A stretch of 64,000 nucleotides of DNA from Myxococcus stipitatus (GTDB lineage: Bacteria > Myxococcota > Myxococcia > Myxococcales > Myxococcaceae). The stretch lies in the NCBI RefSeq assembly GCF_037414475.1, contig NZ_CP147913.1, positions 9,992,501 through 10,056,500 on the forward strand. Reading direction: 5' to 3'. Of the stretch, positions 41,567-51,238 are shown piece by piece. The notes beneath the pieces were generated by a model. It searched no databases, had not been told where the DNA came from, and was given only the letters and a program-made list of their open reading frames with translations. Made by a program: the position numbers and the translations under genes. How positions within the stretch are numbered: position 1 is the first letter of the stretch; every line of letters begins with the position of its first letter.

Positions 41567-44500
41567 ATGACTTCGCGAGTGTCGAGGGTCGCCCCGTTGT
41601 TGTTCGGCTCGGGGTTGTGCGCCCTCGTCTATCAGACGGTTTGGCTTCGAGAGTTCCGGCTCATCTTCGGCGCAAGCACCGCGGCATCCGCGGCCGTGCT
41701 GGCCATTTTCATGGCGGGGCTCGGGTTGGGTGGAGTCCTCCTGGGGGCTCGCGCGGACCGGAATCCCCGCCCGCTGAACTTCTACGCCAACCTGGAGCTG
41801 CTCATCGCCGCCAGCGCGGCCGTGAGCCCCTTCCTCGTCGAGCTGGCGCGCGCCGGGTACATCGGCGTGGGTGGCACGACCAGCCTGGGGCTCGTGTTGG
41901 GCACGGTGGTCAGACTGCTGCTCTCCGCGCTCGTGCTCGCCGTCCCGACCGTGCTGATGGGAGGCACCCTTCCCGCCGCCGCGCGGTCCGTGCAACTGGA
42001 CGACGACCCGCACCGCCGTCACCTCGCCATCCTCTACGGCGTGAACACACTGGGAGCCGTCACGGGCGCGGCGCTCTCCACCTTCCTCTTGTTGGAGGTG
42101 TACGGCAATCGCACCACGCTGTGGCTCGCGTGCCTCCTCAACGCCGCCGTGGCCATCGCCGCGCGGAGCGTGAGCCGGTCGATGGAGAGTGCCCCCATGG
42201 CACCGCCGGGAACGCAGGCAACACCCGCTCCCGCCGTCACCGCGCCGCCTGCTCCGGCAACAGCCATCGCGGCCTCTGACTCACGCACGTCTCCACACTT
42301 CGCGCGGGTGGCCGCGCTGGTGGTCGGCTTCGCGTTCCTGCTGATGGAGCTGGTCTGGTACCGGATGCTCGGGCCCATCCTCGGAGGGACGACCTTCACC
42401 TTCGGGCTCATCCTCGCGATGGCCCTGCTTGGCATTGGCCTGGGTGGAGCGGCCTACTCCATCGCCTTCCGCCACCGTGCGGCCACGCTGTCTGGCTTCG
42501 CCCTCACCTGCGCGGCGGAGGCCCTCTTCATCGCCCTGCCCTTCGCGCTCGGCGACCAACTCGCCGTCGCCGCCTCCCTGCTCCGTCCACTGGGAGCGCT
42601 GGGCTTCGGGGGGATGATGCTGAGCTGGGCCCTGGTCTCCGCCGTCGTCATCCTGCCCGCGGCGTTCATCTCCGGCATCCAGTTCCCATTGCTCCTGGCG
42701 CTCGTCGGCAAGGGCCGCCAGGACGTGGGCACGCAGGTGGGCCAGGTGTACGCATGGAACACCGTGGGCTCCATCGTGGGCTCACTCGCGGGGGGCTTCG
42801 GTGTGATTCCCCTCATGACGGCGCCCGTGACGTGGCAGCTCGTCGCGGGAATCCTCGCCGTGCTGGGACTGGTGTCGGCGGGACTGTCCCTGCGTGTGGA
42901 GCGAATCCGAAGCGCGCTGCTCGTCCCCGTGTCCGTCGCGGTGCTCGCGCTGGTGTTCTTGTCCGCGCGGGGACCGTCGGCGGCGTGGCGGCATGGAAGC
43001 ATTGGCGCGGGCCGCTCCAACATGAATCAAGCGAGCATCAATCACATCAGCGCCTGGTTGCGTGAGAAGTCGCGGGACATCGTCTGGGAGAAGGACGGCG
43101 TCGAGAGCAGCGTCGCGCTCAGCTCGGCCAATGGACTGGCCTTCATCGTCAATGGAAAGGTGGACGGCAACGCCATCGGCGATGCGCCCACTCAGGTGAT
43201 GAGTGGATTGCTCAGCGCGCTGCTGCATCCAGACCCGAGGACTTCACTCATCATCGGGCTGGGCACGGGCAGCACCGCGGGGTGGCTCGGCGCGGTTCCT
43301 CGGATGGAGCGGGTGGACGTGGTGGAGATTGAACCCGCCATCCTCGAGGTCGCCCGCCGGTGCCACGCGGTCAACGCCGACGTGATGGACAACCCGAAGG
43401 TCCATACCTTCATCGCGGATGCGCGCGAAGTGCTGCTGACCAGCCGGCGGAACTACGACGTCATCTTCTCGGAGCCCTCCAATCCATACCGCGCGGGCAT
43501 CTCCAGCCTCTTCACCCGCGACTTCTATCGAGCCGTGAAACAGCGCCTCGCCGAGGGGGGTGTCTTCGTGCAGTGGCTCCAGGCCTATGAAGTGGACGCC
43601 CTCACCGTCCAAAGCGCCTACGCGACACTGGCCTCGGAGTTCGAGTTCGTGGAGACCTGGCAGGTCCACCACGGTGACTTGTTGTTGGTGGCGACCCGTC
43701 AGCCCCGCGTCCTCGACATCGCGAGCTTGCGAGCACGCATCACCGAGGAGCCCTACCGCTCCGCCCTGCGCTTCACGTGGCGCACGGATGAGGTTGAAGG
43801 GGTGCTCGCACGCTTCGTGGCCACACCGGCCTTCACCGCCAAGGTCGCGGAGATGAGCGAGGAGTTCATCAACACCGACGACGTGTCCTTCATGGAGTTC
43901 GCCTTCGCGCGGAGCCTGGGACGGCAGGCGGGATTCTCCCTGGACACGCTCTGGAATGAATCCCACGCCGCGGGCACCAGCCGCCCCGCGATTCAAGGCA
44001 CGGTGGACTGGGAACGGGTCGCGCAACATCGCGCCTGGAATCACGTCCCGCTCGCACGGAGGAGCGACACCATCCAGCCCGCGACGCAGGCCCGCCTCAC
44101 GTTCATCGACGCGTACGCCAAGAGCCAGCTCCCCCAGGCCCTTGCCCTCTGGCGCAAGACGCCCTGGGAGCCTCGGGGTCCTCGGGAGCAGGTGGCCATC
44201 GCGAGTGTGCTCGCGAACGCGGGTGACGCCGACGTCTTGCGCTTCCTGGAGCCGTTGCGACCGACGCTGCCCGTGGAGATGGACCTGCTGGAGGGGCTCT
44301 ACCGGCTGCGGAAAGGCCAGCTGGAGCTCGCCACGATGCTCTTCGAGCGGGGCCTCGTCGCGATGCGGAAGACCCCCTGGACCGCGTTGGAGGTCCCTCG
44401 CGGCGTCATCCCAGAGTTCGTCGGCATCGCACGCGCCGACAAGGCCCTGGGCAAGAGGCTCTTCGATGCGCTCGCCCTGCCCTTCGCCGCGGATGCCTTC

Positions 44501-44836
44501 ACCGTCGCGCGACAAGAGACCCGGGTGGACATCGCGCTCGCCGTCGACTGGCTGGGCCTGTGTGTCGCGGCGCTCGAGCCCATCGAACCCCATACCGCGT
44601 GGGACAGCGCTCAGTTGCATGCGCGCTACCAGTGCTACACACAGCACGGACACCCGTCGGCGAAGCAGGCGGAACGCGAGCTGGAGAAGCTCCTCGCGCA
44701 GGCGCCTCCCGTGTTCCTGCATGGCTCACCGCACGGCGAGGCGAATCCCTCGCCTGGAAACACACCGGGTGCCAGCCCCCTGCCCGGTTCGAGAGGGGAC
44801 CCGCCGCCCGTCGTGGCCACCGAGCCCATGCCCTGA
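41567..44836 (+). CDS. Fused MFS-like membrane / spermidine synthase-like protein
   Basis: The ATG at 41567 gives 1089 residues. Residues about 1-465 have roughly 12-14 membrane helices in a transporter-like arrangement. The opening LLFGSGLCALVYQTVWLREFRLIFG is typical of fused MFS/spermidine synthases. Residues about 500-760 are a SpeE-type methyltransferase-fold domain: LIIGLGTGSTAGWLG, VDVVEIEPAILEVARR, NPKVHTFIADAREVLL and YDVIFSEPSNPYRAG. The C-terminal ~300 residues are helical, TPR-like and unassigned. The synthase Asp appears as Glu in SEPS, so aminopropyl transfer is uncertain. Membrane coupling suggests polyamine or S-adenosyl compound transport linked to synthesis, by inference. 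Confidence 0.82.
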   Translation: MTSRVSRVAPLLFGSGLCALVYQTVWLREFRLIFGASTAASAAVLAIFMAGLGLGGVLLGARADRNPRPLNFYANLELLIAASAAVSPFLVELARAGYIGVGGTTSLGLVLGTVVRLLLSALVLAVPTVLMGGTLPAAARSVQLDDDPHRRHLAILYGVNTLGAVTGAALSTFLLLEVYGNRTTLWLACLLNAAVAIAARSVSRSMESAPMAPPGTQATPAPAVTAPPAPATAIAASDSRTSPHFARVAALVVGFAFLLMELVWYRMLGPILGGTTFTFGLILAMALLGIGLGGAAYSIAFRHRAATLSGFALTCAAEALFIALPFALGDQLAVAASLLRPLGALGFGGMMLSWALVSAVVILPAAFISGIQFPLLLALVGKGRQDVGTQVGQVYAWNTVGSIVGSLAGGFGVIPLMTAPVTWQLVAGILAVLGLVSAGLSLRVERIRSALLVPVSVAVLALVFLSARGPSAAWRHGSIGAGRSNMNQASINHISAWLREKSRDIVWEKDGVESSVALSSANGLAFIVNGKVDGNAIGDAPTQVMSGLLSALLHPDPRTSLIIGLGTGSTAGWLGAVPRMERVDVVEIEPAILEVARRCHAVNADVMDNPKVHTFIADAREVLLTSRRNYDVIFSEPSNPYRAGISSLFTRDFYRAVKQRLAEGGVFVQWLQAYEVDALTVQSAYATLASEFEFVETWQVHHGDLLLVATRQPRVLDIASLRARITEEPYRSALRFTWRTDEVEGVLARFVATPAFTAKVAEMSEEFINTDDVSFMEFAFARSLGRQAGFSLDTLWNESHAAGTSRPAIQGTVDWERVAQHRAWNHVPLARRSDTIQPATQARLTFIDAYAKSQLPQALALWRKTPWEPRGPREQVAIASVLANAGDADVLRFLEPLRPTLPVEMDLLEGLYRLRKGQLELATMLFERGLVAMRKTPWTALEVPRGVIPEFVGIARADKALGKRLFDALALPFAADAFTVARQETRVDIALAVDWLGLCVAALEPIEPHTAWDSAQLHARYQCYTQHGHPSAKQAERELEKLLAQAPPVFLHGSPHGEANPSPGNTPGASPLPGSRGDPPPVVATEPMP

Positions 44837-44840
44837 CGTG

Positions 44841-44878
44841 GTGACGAACTCGATGTGCAGCGTGCATCGAGTCGTCAC
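44841..44878. terminator. Bidirectional terminator hairpin between convergent genes
   Basis: GTGACGA-ACTCGATG (44841-44855) pairs with CATCGAGT-CGTCAC (44865-44878) with one bulged base and a 9-base loop. It begins four bases after the MFS/spermidine-synthase stop and runs over the stop codon of the opposing DUF1015 gene. No U-tract. Confidence 0.6.
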
Positions 44879-46020
44879 GCATCCGTGTCCAGATACAACA
44901 GGCCCGCGGGCGGCATCGGCTCCACTCGCAGCGTTCTCGGCGGCAATGTGGCCTGTGCCTCCATCACGGCGCGCACTTCCCAGACGGGCGGAGGATTGAG
45001 GGCGAAGCCCACCTGGAACGTCCCCGCCTCCACGCCTGTCACCAGCGGCTGCAATCCCTCGACAGGGAACACCTGCGGATGCCCGGGTGACTCGGGCTCC
45101 TGGATGCCGAGCACCGTCCGCAACACCAGGGCATTGAGCAGCGCCAGGTCCAGGCTCCGCAACGTCGGATTGCGAGGCGCCCCCTTCAAGTGCGCCAGGT
45201 CCAGGCCCTGCCGGAATCGCAGGATGCGTCCACGGCCACCGGGCAACACGAGCAGCACCGCGTGGTGGCCGCTGATCAACGTCGCCAGCCGCTCTCGCGC
45301 GGCCACCAGTCCTCGCGGTGTGTCGAGGGGCTCGTCCAGTTCGTAGACCCGCGCGTACGCCGTCACCAGCGTGAGGAACGTCTCCTCCCGGAAGGTCTCC
45401 ACCCCCTTGAGCGCCCGGTGCACGGGCAACAACTCCAGGCCCGGGTCCGACAGCGGAACCACCGCGGCCAGCGTCGGCCCCGCGTCCGCGAGCGCGGTGA
45501 GCGGACGCATGGGCGCCTCGTCCAACACCGCCTGGATGCGCTTGGAGACGGGGGACGGCTCGATGCGACGAAGCGCGAGCATGCGTCCGTCGTAGTCCCC
45601 TTCCCAGACGAGGACCGCTCGCTCGCTCGCCTCCGCCAGCAGCCCTCGGAAGACACCGTGGTCATCCGCGGTGAGCGTGACGGCGGGCTCGGCCTCCCAG
45701 GCCCGAGGGCGATACGGGTCATCCTCCAGGGGAACGCCCCCGTCGGGCCGCAGCGCGCAGAGGAGGTAGCGCACCGGCGGGCCGCCCAGCTTGCCCGCGG
45801 GGCTGTGGACCTCCACCACGTACAGCGAGGGCCGAGGGTCTCTCAGCAGCGCGCCTGAGTCACGCTGGCGGCGAAGCTCCGCGGAGGGGTTCGCCGCCTC
45901 CAGCAATGGCCGCACATGCGACGGCTGGGGCGCCGCGTTTCCACGCGGCACAAAACCGCTGGGCTCGAGGGAACGAGCCAACGAGGGCAGCAGGGCCGGG
46001 AAGGGATGGACGCGCGCCAT
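44875..46020 (-). CDS. DUF1015 family protein
   Basis: The 381-residue protein resembles the DUF1015/SerC-associated family: the N-terminal VHPFPALLPS opening, SLYVVEVHSP, YLLCALRPDGGVPLEDDPY (family E/D-P-Y), a central LDEAPMRPLTALAD segment and SGHHAVLLVLPGGRG. Members are often found near serine biosynthesis genes; their reaction is not firmly known. No such neighbours lie here. The ATG at 46020 has no clear ribosome site. Confidence 0.7.
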   Translation of the reverse strand: MARVHPFPALLPSLARSLEPSGFVPRGNAAPQPSHVRPLLEAANPSAELRRQRDSGALLRDPRPSLYVVEVHSPAGKLGGPPVRYLLCALRPDGGVPLEDDPYRPRAWEAEPAVTLTADDHGVFRGLLAEASERAVLVWEGDYDGRMLALRRIEPSPVSKRIQAVLDEAPMRPLTALADAGPTLAAVVPLSDPGLELLPVHRALKGVETFREETFLTLVTAYARVYELDEPLDTPRGLVAARERLATLISGHHAVLLVLPGGRGRILRFRQGLDLAHLKGAPRNPTLRSLDLALLNALVLRTVLGIQEPESPGHPQVFPVEGLQPLVTGVEAGTFQVGFALNPPPVWEVRAVMEAQATLPPRTLRVEPMPPAGLLYLDTDA

Positions 46021-46088
46021 GTCGCCGGGAAGGTGGTGTCGTCTCCGCCACCCTGCCAGGACGCCCGCTTGTCCGCCCTACATCCCGT

Positions 46089-47369
46089 CTACCACCAGAC
46101 GCTTCGGTACGGCTGGTTCTTCCCCGAGCGGCTCGAGGACTTCAGCGACGTGGGGTCCACGCTCTCCTCCCACAAGAGGCTCACCGTGGTGATGGCGCCC
46201 GCGGACCCGAGGAACGACAGCACGTAGGGCGTGGACTGGTCGAATCCACCCAGCACCAGCCCCGAGAGCAGCAACACGGCCGCGCCCACGCCCGAGCCGA
46301 AGAGGTCCGCGCGGAGAATCTGTGACGGCGTCGGGTTGTAGCGCATGGTGGCCAGCGCCAACGCACCCGCGCCGATTCCTGGCGCGAGCAGCAGCGCGTC
46401 CCGCCACGTCTTGCCGGAGATGTCCGACCCGGAGAAGTGGATGACCGCCAGCAGCAGCGCCGTATAGGCCGCGCCCCAGCCCGCGCCGGACGCCATCAGG
46501 AGACCGTCGTTCAGCGGCAACTGCCCGCTGCCAAGGCCCGCGGTGAGCCACGCCCCCAGCTCCGCGCCGAGGAACGCCGACCAGGTCAACACCCCCGGGT
46601 CCTGGGTGAAGAGGTCCATGAAGCCCGCCATGAACATGCCACCCACCACCGAGTTGTGGACGCCGAAGTTCGCCATCGGCCGGTCCACCCAGTTGTTGAA
46701 CTGCCACCAGGCCGATGCCCCGAAGCCCAGGCCCGCGCCAATCAAGGTGCCGGCCAGCATCGCCTCGCGGGAGCTCTTGTCGAAGCTGAAATCATTGGCG
46801 AACGCCTGGGTGAAGAAGCCACCCAGCGCGCCCAGCGTGGTGTGGTGGGCGATGAAACGGAAGCTGCCCGGTCCGGACAGGAAGGGCCCGATGCGCGGCT
46901 GGCCATCCAGCAGCATGCCGCCATCCACGCGCGGCGGAGGAAGTGCCGACGTCGCCGTCGGCGTCAACGTCGGACGCGTCGACTCCTGCATCACCGTCGG
47001 AAGGGGCTCGGCCTTGGGTGCATCCATCGGCAGGGGCTCGTCCCGCGTGGGGAAGGCCCCCTCCACGACCGGTGCGGGGGCCGTCCGCGGCTCCGGCTGC
47101 GCGGAGACCGGCGGCTCGAATCCGCCCTGCGGCGGGGACTCGACGGAGGGCTGCGCCGAGGTGGGCACCGCGGGTTGCTCGTCCGGAGGGAGCGGCTGCG
47201 ACTCCTCCATTCGCGAGGGCGCCGGCTCCTCGGGCGGATACGCGGGCTGAGCTTGGGAAGGCTCCGTGGAGGGGTACGACGCGCCGGCCTGTGCGTGCGC
47301 GGCCTCGGGTGATGCGAGCGCGAGCGTCAGGACAACGGGAAAGCAGATCCAGATTCTCAGAAATGACAC
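46089..47369 (-). CDS. Exported Pro-rich protein with polytopic membrane domain
   Basis: GTG 47369 is chosen as start because AGGAG lies seven bases upstream; an in-frame ATG at 47471 lies outside a signal peptide. The 426-residue protein begins with a signal sequence (SFLRIWICFPVVLTLALASPEAAHAQ). A ~140-residue Pro/Glu-rich segment follows (EEPAPSRMEESQPLPPDEQP...). About eight hydrophobic Gly-rich segments occupy residues 175-400 (AMLAGTLIGAGLGFGASAWW, SVVGGMFMAGFMDLF, LGAELGAWLTAGLG). A short basic tail ends the protein. No family recognised. It is divergent from the photolyase gene. Confidence 0.65.
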   Translation of the reverse strand: MSFLRIWICFPVVLTLALASPEAAHAQAGASYPSTEPSQAQPAYPPEEPAPSRMEESQPLPPDEQPAVPTSAQPSVESPPQGGFEPPVSAQPEPRTAPAPVVEGAFPTRDEPLPMDAPKAEPLPTVMQESTRPTLTPTATSALPPPRVDGGMLLDGQPRIGPFLSGPGSFRFIAHHTTLGALGGFFTQAFANDFSFDKSSREAMLAGTLIGAGLGFGASAWWQFNNWVDRPMANFGVHNSVVGGMFMAGFMDLFTQDPGVLTWSAFLGAELGAWLTAGLGSGQLPLNDGLLMASGAGWGAAYTALLLAVIHFSGSDISGKTWRDALLLAPGIGAGALALATMRYNPTPSQILRADLFGSGVGAAVLLLSGLVLGGFDQSTPYVLSFLGSAGAITTVSLLWEESVDPTSLKSSSRSGKNQPYRSVWW

Positions 47370-47550
47370 GCAAGGACTCCTTGGGTCCGCTCGCCAGGAG
47401 ACCACAACCCTCGCCTCCGTGGTGTTTTTTGGATGCGTCTTGTCACCCCCGCCACGCTCGGCGCAAGCCAACCGTCACACGCACGGCATTCCTGCACGCG
47501 TGCTTCAATTTCTTCGCGACGCCTGCCTGCTTCGCGCATCCCTGCGCATC

Positions 47551-49011
47551 ATGCCCAACGGGTTCTCGTGGTCCGAGCTCGCCGTCGATTCCGCTCGCGT
47601 CGTGGTCGTCAAGGATGTGCCCCTTCCCTCCCCTGGGCGAGACTTCGTCCTGTACTGGTGCATGGTCAACCATCGCGCCGAGGAGAATCACGCGCTCGAC
47701 ACAGCCATGGCGCTGGGCAATCACCTGGGTCTCCCCGTGGTGGTGTATCACGCGCTGCGACCCGACTACCCCTACGCCTCGGACCGGCTGCACGCGTGGG
47801 CCCTGGAGGGAATGGCGGACCTGACTCAAGCCCTCGCGTCGCGAGGAATCGCCTACTGGTTGGAGCTTCCCCGCCATCCGCGCGAGCACGTGCCACGCAT
47901 CGCGGAATTGGGCCGCCGCGCCGCCGCCGTCGTATCCGATTTCTTCCCCACGTACATCATCCCAGGGCACCTCCGTGGCGCGGCCAGGACGCTGGAGGTC
48001 CCGCTGTTCGCGGTGGACGCCTCATGTGTGGTGCCCATGCAGCGCATCGCCACGCTCCAGGCCGGCGCGTACACGCTGCGGCCGAAGCTCCAGAAGCTGT
48101 GGCCGGAGTACCTGGGCCGCATGCTGCGCCCTCGCCATCTCAAGGTCCGCGCGCACACGCTGTCTCCGGGCTTCGACCTGGCCGACGCACGAGAGGCCCG
48201 CCGCACCCTGGCGAGCTTCCACATCGACCACTCAGTTCCACCGCTCGACGAGCGCGGTGGACGCAAGGCGGGAATCAAGGCGCTGGATGCCTTCCTCCAC
48301 GAGAAGCTCGAGGGCTACGACACCGAACGCAACGACCCGGGGCGCTCGCACCAGTCCGGCCTGTCGCCGTATCTCCACTGGGGGAACCTCTTCGCGGGTG
48401 AAGCGGCTCGAGCGGCGCTCCGCGCACGAGGAACAGACGACCCCGCCGTGCGCAGCTTCCTGGAGGAGCTGCTGGTGCGGCGTGAACTGGGCTTCAACTT
48501 CTGTTTCCACACGCCCGAAGCGCGACAGCTCTCCACCGAGTCGCTGCCGGGCTGGGCTCGCGAGACGCTGAGGACCCACCAGAAGGACGCGCGCGAGCAT
48601 CTGTACTCACTGGAGCAATTGGAGCACGCGCATACGGCGGACGGCTTGTGGAACGCGGCCCAGCGCGAGCTGCGGGAGCGAGGCCGCATCCACAACTACC
48701 TGCGCATGCTGTGGGGGAAGAAGGTCCTCGAGTGGAGTCCGACGCCCGAGGAAGGCCTGCGGCGCATCGCCCATCTCAACGACAAGTACGCGGTGGACGG
48801 GAGAGATCCGGCGAGCGTGGCCAACTTCATGTGGGTCCTGGGGCTGCACGACAGGCCCTTCCAGGAGCGCAAGGTGCTGGGCAAGGTGCGGCCCATGAGT
48901 TCGCCGCGCACGGCGGAGAAGTACGACCTGGCGCCGTACATGGCGCGCTGGGGGCGGCCGGACGACCCGCCCGTGAAACTCAAGCGCTCTCGTGGAGGTG
49001 CAAGCCGGTGA
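47551..49011 (+). CDS. phr: Class II CPD photolyase (deoxyribodipyrimidine photo-lyase)
   Basis: The 486-residue flavoprotein repairs cyclobutane pyrimidine dimers using blue light. The N-terminal antenna domain opens RVVVVKDVPLPSPGRDFVLYWCMVNHRAEENHALDTAM. The FAD-binding domain contains DPGRSHQSGLSPYLHWGNLFAGEAAR, the class II block RIHNYLRMLWGKKVLEWSPTPEEGL and the ANFMWVLGLHDRPFQERKVLGKVRPMSS C-terminal stretch. The absence of the class I pattern and these blocks place it in class II. It starts at ATG 47551 without a clear ribosome site; earlier in-frame alternatives exist. The car light response in the same window makes light-linked expression plausible, but no such signal is seen here. 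Confidence 0.93.
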   Translation: MPNGFSWSELAVDSARVVVVKDVPLPSPGRDFVLYWCMVNHRAEENHALDTAMALGNHLGLPVVVYHALRPDYPYASDRLHAWALEGMADLTQALASRGIAYWLELPRHPREHVPRIAELGRRAAAVVSDFFPTYIIPGHLRGAARTLEVPLFAVDASCVVPMQRIATLQAGAYTLRPKLQKLWPEYLGRMLRPRHLKVRAHTLSPGFDLADAREARRTLASFHIDHSVPPLDERGGRKAGIKALDAFLHEKLEGYDTERNDPGRSHQSGLSPYLHWGNLFAGEAARAALRARGTDDPAVRSFLEELLVRRELGFNFCFHTPEARQLSTESLPGWARETLRTHQKDAREHLYSLEQLEHAHTADGLWNAAQRELRERGRIHNYLRMLWGKKVLEWSPTPEEGLRRIAHLNDKYAVDGRDPASVANFMWVLGLHDRPFQERKVLGKVRPMSSPRTAEKYDLAPYMARWGRPDDPPVKLKRSRGGASR

Positions 49012-49115
49012 GCAAGGCTGTTGACAACGGCTCGGCCAAAAGTGACACGGCAATTCCCTTCCGGCCCAGGCGTCAGTAAACGCTTGGGCAGGACACCGAC
49101 CTCAGGAGCCGTGCC

Positions 49116-49436
49116 ATGGGCATGATGAAGTTCGATATTCCCCACTCCCTCCCGAAGGAGGAGGTCAAGAAGCGCGTCGAGCAGCTCCTTCAGTACTGGG
49201 GAGGCAAGTACGGAGTGAAGGCGGACTGGACGGGCGAGGGCGCCAAGATTGTCGGCAAGGTGATGGGCATCAAGCTGGATGCGTCCTTCGTCATCACCGA
49301 CAAGGCCGTCGAGGGTGAAGGCACGGACCCCGGCATGCTGCTGCGTGGCCAGGCCACGAAGTACCTCAAGGAGAAGTTCAGCTCCGTGCTGGACCCGGGC
49401 AAGTCGCTGGACCAGGTGAAGAGCGCCCTGGGCTGA
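49116..49436 (+). CDS. Polyhydroxyalkanoic acid system family protein
   Basis: The 106-residue protein fits the PHA_gran_rgn family (TIGR02610): an MKFDIPHSLPKEEVKKRVEQLL opening, YGVKADWTGEGAKIVGKVMGIKLDASFVITD and a C-terminal LLRGQATKYLKEKFSSVLD. It is a small START/Bet v1-like protein usually near polyester-granule genes, though these are not here. AGGAG lies seven bases before the ATG. It stands alone between the photolyase and the frz operon end. Confidence 0.85.
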   Translation: MGMMKFDIPHSLPKEEVKKRVEQLLQYWGGKYGVKADWTGEGAKIVGKVMGIKLDASFVITDKAVEGEGTDPGMLLRGQATKYLKEKFSSVLDPGKSLDQVKSALG

Positions 49437-49450
49437 GCGGGCGCCGGCCG

Positions 49451-51238
49451 TCAGTGCGGAGGCTGTTCTTCCAGCGCGGCGAGTGCATATCGCGCCGCGC
49501 GGGAGATGGCCTCCGCCGAGTCGGGCATCTCCGGGTAGTGCCCGGCCAGGGTGCGCTGAGGGAAGCGAAGCTGGGCAATCGCGTTGCGGTAGCTCCGGCG
49601 CGCGGAATCCGACTCGTGGCTGCGCTCCTGCACCTGCGCCAGCAGGTAGTGTCCGATGGCCAGCGTGGGCTCCAGGAACAGCGCCTTGCCCAGCTCCGAG
49701 CGCGCTTCCTTCAACTCCCCCGCCTGCAACGCCGCCACGCCTCCGAACACCCGAGCCTCCACGCACAGCGGCTCGCGCAGGATGGCCTGAGCGAAGGCCT
49801 CCCTCGCCTCCGGGATGCGGCCCGTGAGCGAGTAGAGATTGCCCAGCGTCAGGAGCGCATCCAGGTCGCTGGGTTCATCCACCAGCAAGCGCTCCACTCC
49901 CGCGATGGCCGCCGGGAAATCCCCCTGCGTCATCTTCCGCACCGCCATCGCCAACCGCTCCGCGGGAGGCAGCAGCTTGGGCCAGGCGGTGGGCACGGAC
50001 GGCTCCACCCCCGGTGCCGCGCGAGGCGCCACGTGCACCGCGGGCAACTCCACCGTCGGCCGCGTGCGGCCCGAGTCTGAAGCGCCCACCGCGGGCAGTT
50101 CGACGGTGATGCGAGGACGGCCCAGGTCGTTGCTCCGGCCCGTGGAGGGCACTGCTGCTGGAGCGGAGACGCCAGGCACCGTGGACTGCGTCGATGTCCC
50201 CACGGAGGAGAACGTCCCGGACAACGCCCCCGAGCCCCGGACGCTGGTGTCCACCGGCGCGGCTCGAGGCCGGACACCTGGAGCCCCATCCACCGGAGGA
50301 CGCGCGTAGACGGCCGGAGAGAACGGCTCCGGCTCCGGAGCGCGGGCCTCTTGAGCCGCGGTTCCAGGGTACGGATGGATGCGCAAGGGTGGAGGACGCG
50401 CGCCGCGGTCGCTCGGCGGGCGCCGATACACGAACGCACCATCCACTTCGATCATCTCGAAGCGGTCATAGACCTTGAAGAGGCTCTCCGAGTACCCCAG
50501 GAAGAGCAGTCCCCCGGGCCGCAGCGCCGCGAGGAAACGGTCCATCAACCCGCGGATGGTGGGCAGGTCGAAGTAGATGATGACGTTGCGGCAGAGGATG
50601 AGGTCCAGCGAGCCGAGCGCCACCTTGTCGAAGACCGGCGCCGCCAGGTTCTGCCCGTCGAAGCGGATGTACTCACGCAAGGTGGGCAGCGCCTCGTAGC
50701 CGTCCTCGACGGGACGAAAGAAGCGGCCCAGCCGCTCCGGGCTGATGCTGATGGCGCGCCGCTGCGAGAAGCGCCCCTGGCGCGCGGCCTCCACGGCCGC
50801 CAGGTTCAGGTCGGTGGCCCACAGGTCCACCTCGACGGAGAGCGCGCCCAGCTCCGCGAGCACCATCGCCACGCTGTAGGGCTCCTCGCCCGTCGCGCAG
50901 CCCGCGGACCAGACGGAGACCTTGCGCATCTCCCGCCGCGCACGCGCCAGCAGGTCCGGCAGCACGCTCTTCTCCAGCGCGCGGAACTGCTTGCCGTCGC
51001 GGAAGAACTCCGTGTGCCCCACCGTCACCAGGGGCAACAGCGAGCGCAGCTCCTCCTCGCCCCCGGGTCCGTTCAGCCGCTGGAGATAACGCTCCGGCTC
51101 CTCCACGCCCAGCACGGGCATGCGCGTGGAGAGCGCCAGCCGCAGGCTGTGGAAACCATCCGGAGTGATCTTCAACCCCGCGCGCTCCAGCAAGAGCGCG
51201 GCGAGCTGTTGAAGCACTTTGTTGCTCACATTCAGCAC
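49451..51238 (-). CDS. frzF: FrzF: CheR-type methyltransferase with TPR domain
   Basis: The 595-residue protein has an N-terminal CheR domain: GLKITPDGFHSLRLALSTRM, VTVGHTEFFRDGKQFRALE, WSAGCATGEEPYSVAMVL (SAM loop), LWATDLNLAAVEAAR and LGSLDLILCRNVIIYFD. It would methylate glutamates of the receptor FrzCD. A long Pro/Val-rich middle is followed by C-terminal TPR repeats (from about residue 450), matching Frz methyltransferases, where TPRs control site choice. It begins GTG 51238 overlapping the frzG stop by seven bases. It is the last gene of frzA-B-CD-E-G-F. Confidence 0.93.
   Translation of the reverse strand: MLNVSNKVLQQLAALLLERAGLKITPDGFHSLRLALSTRMPVLGVEEPERYLQRLNGPGGEEELRSLLPLVTVGHTEFFRDGKQFRALEKSVLPDLLARARREMRKVSVWSAGCATGEEPYSVAMVLAELGALSVEVDLWATDLNLAAVEAARQGRFSQRRAISISPERLGRFFRPVEDGYEALPTLREYIRFDGQNLAAPVFDKVALGSLDLILCRNVIIYFDLPTIRGLMDRFLAALRPGGLLFLGYSESLFKVYDRFEMIEVDGAFVYRRPPSDRGARPPPLRIHPYPGTAAQEARAPEPEPFSPAVYARPPVDGAPGVRPRAAPVDTSVRGSGALSGTFSSVGTSTQSTVPGVSAPAAVPSTGRSNDLGRPRITVELPAVGASDSGRTRPTVELPAVHVAPRAAPGVEPSVPTAWPKLLPPAERLAMAVRKMTQGDFPAAIAGVERLLVDEPSDLDALLTLGNLYSLTGRIPEAREAFAQAILREPLCVEARVFGGVAALQAGELKEARSELGKALFLEPTLAIGHYLLAQVQERSHESDSARRSYRNAIAQLRFPQRTLAGHYPEMPDSAEAISRAARYALAALEEQPPH

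Noticed and set aside
47401..47430. ACCAC...GTGGT followed by T6 upstream of the photolyase as a terminator
   Set aside because: Only a 5-bp stem, located between two divergent genes where no transcript should end; more likely a chance T-tract.
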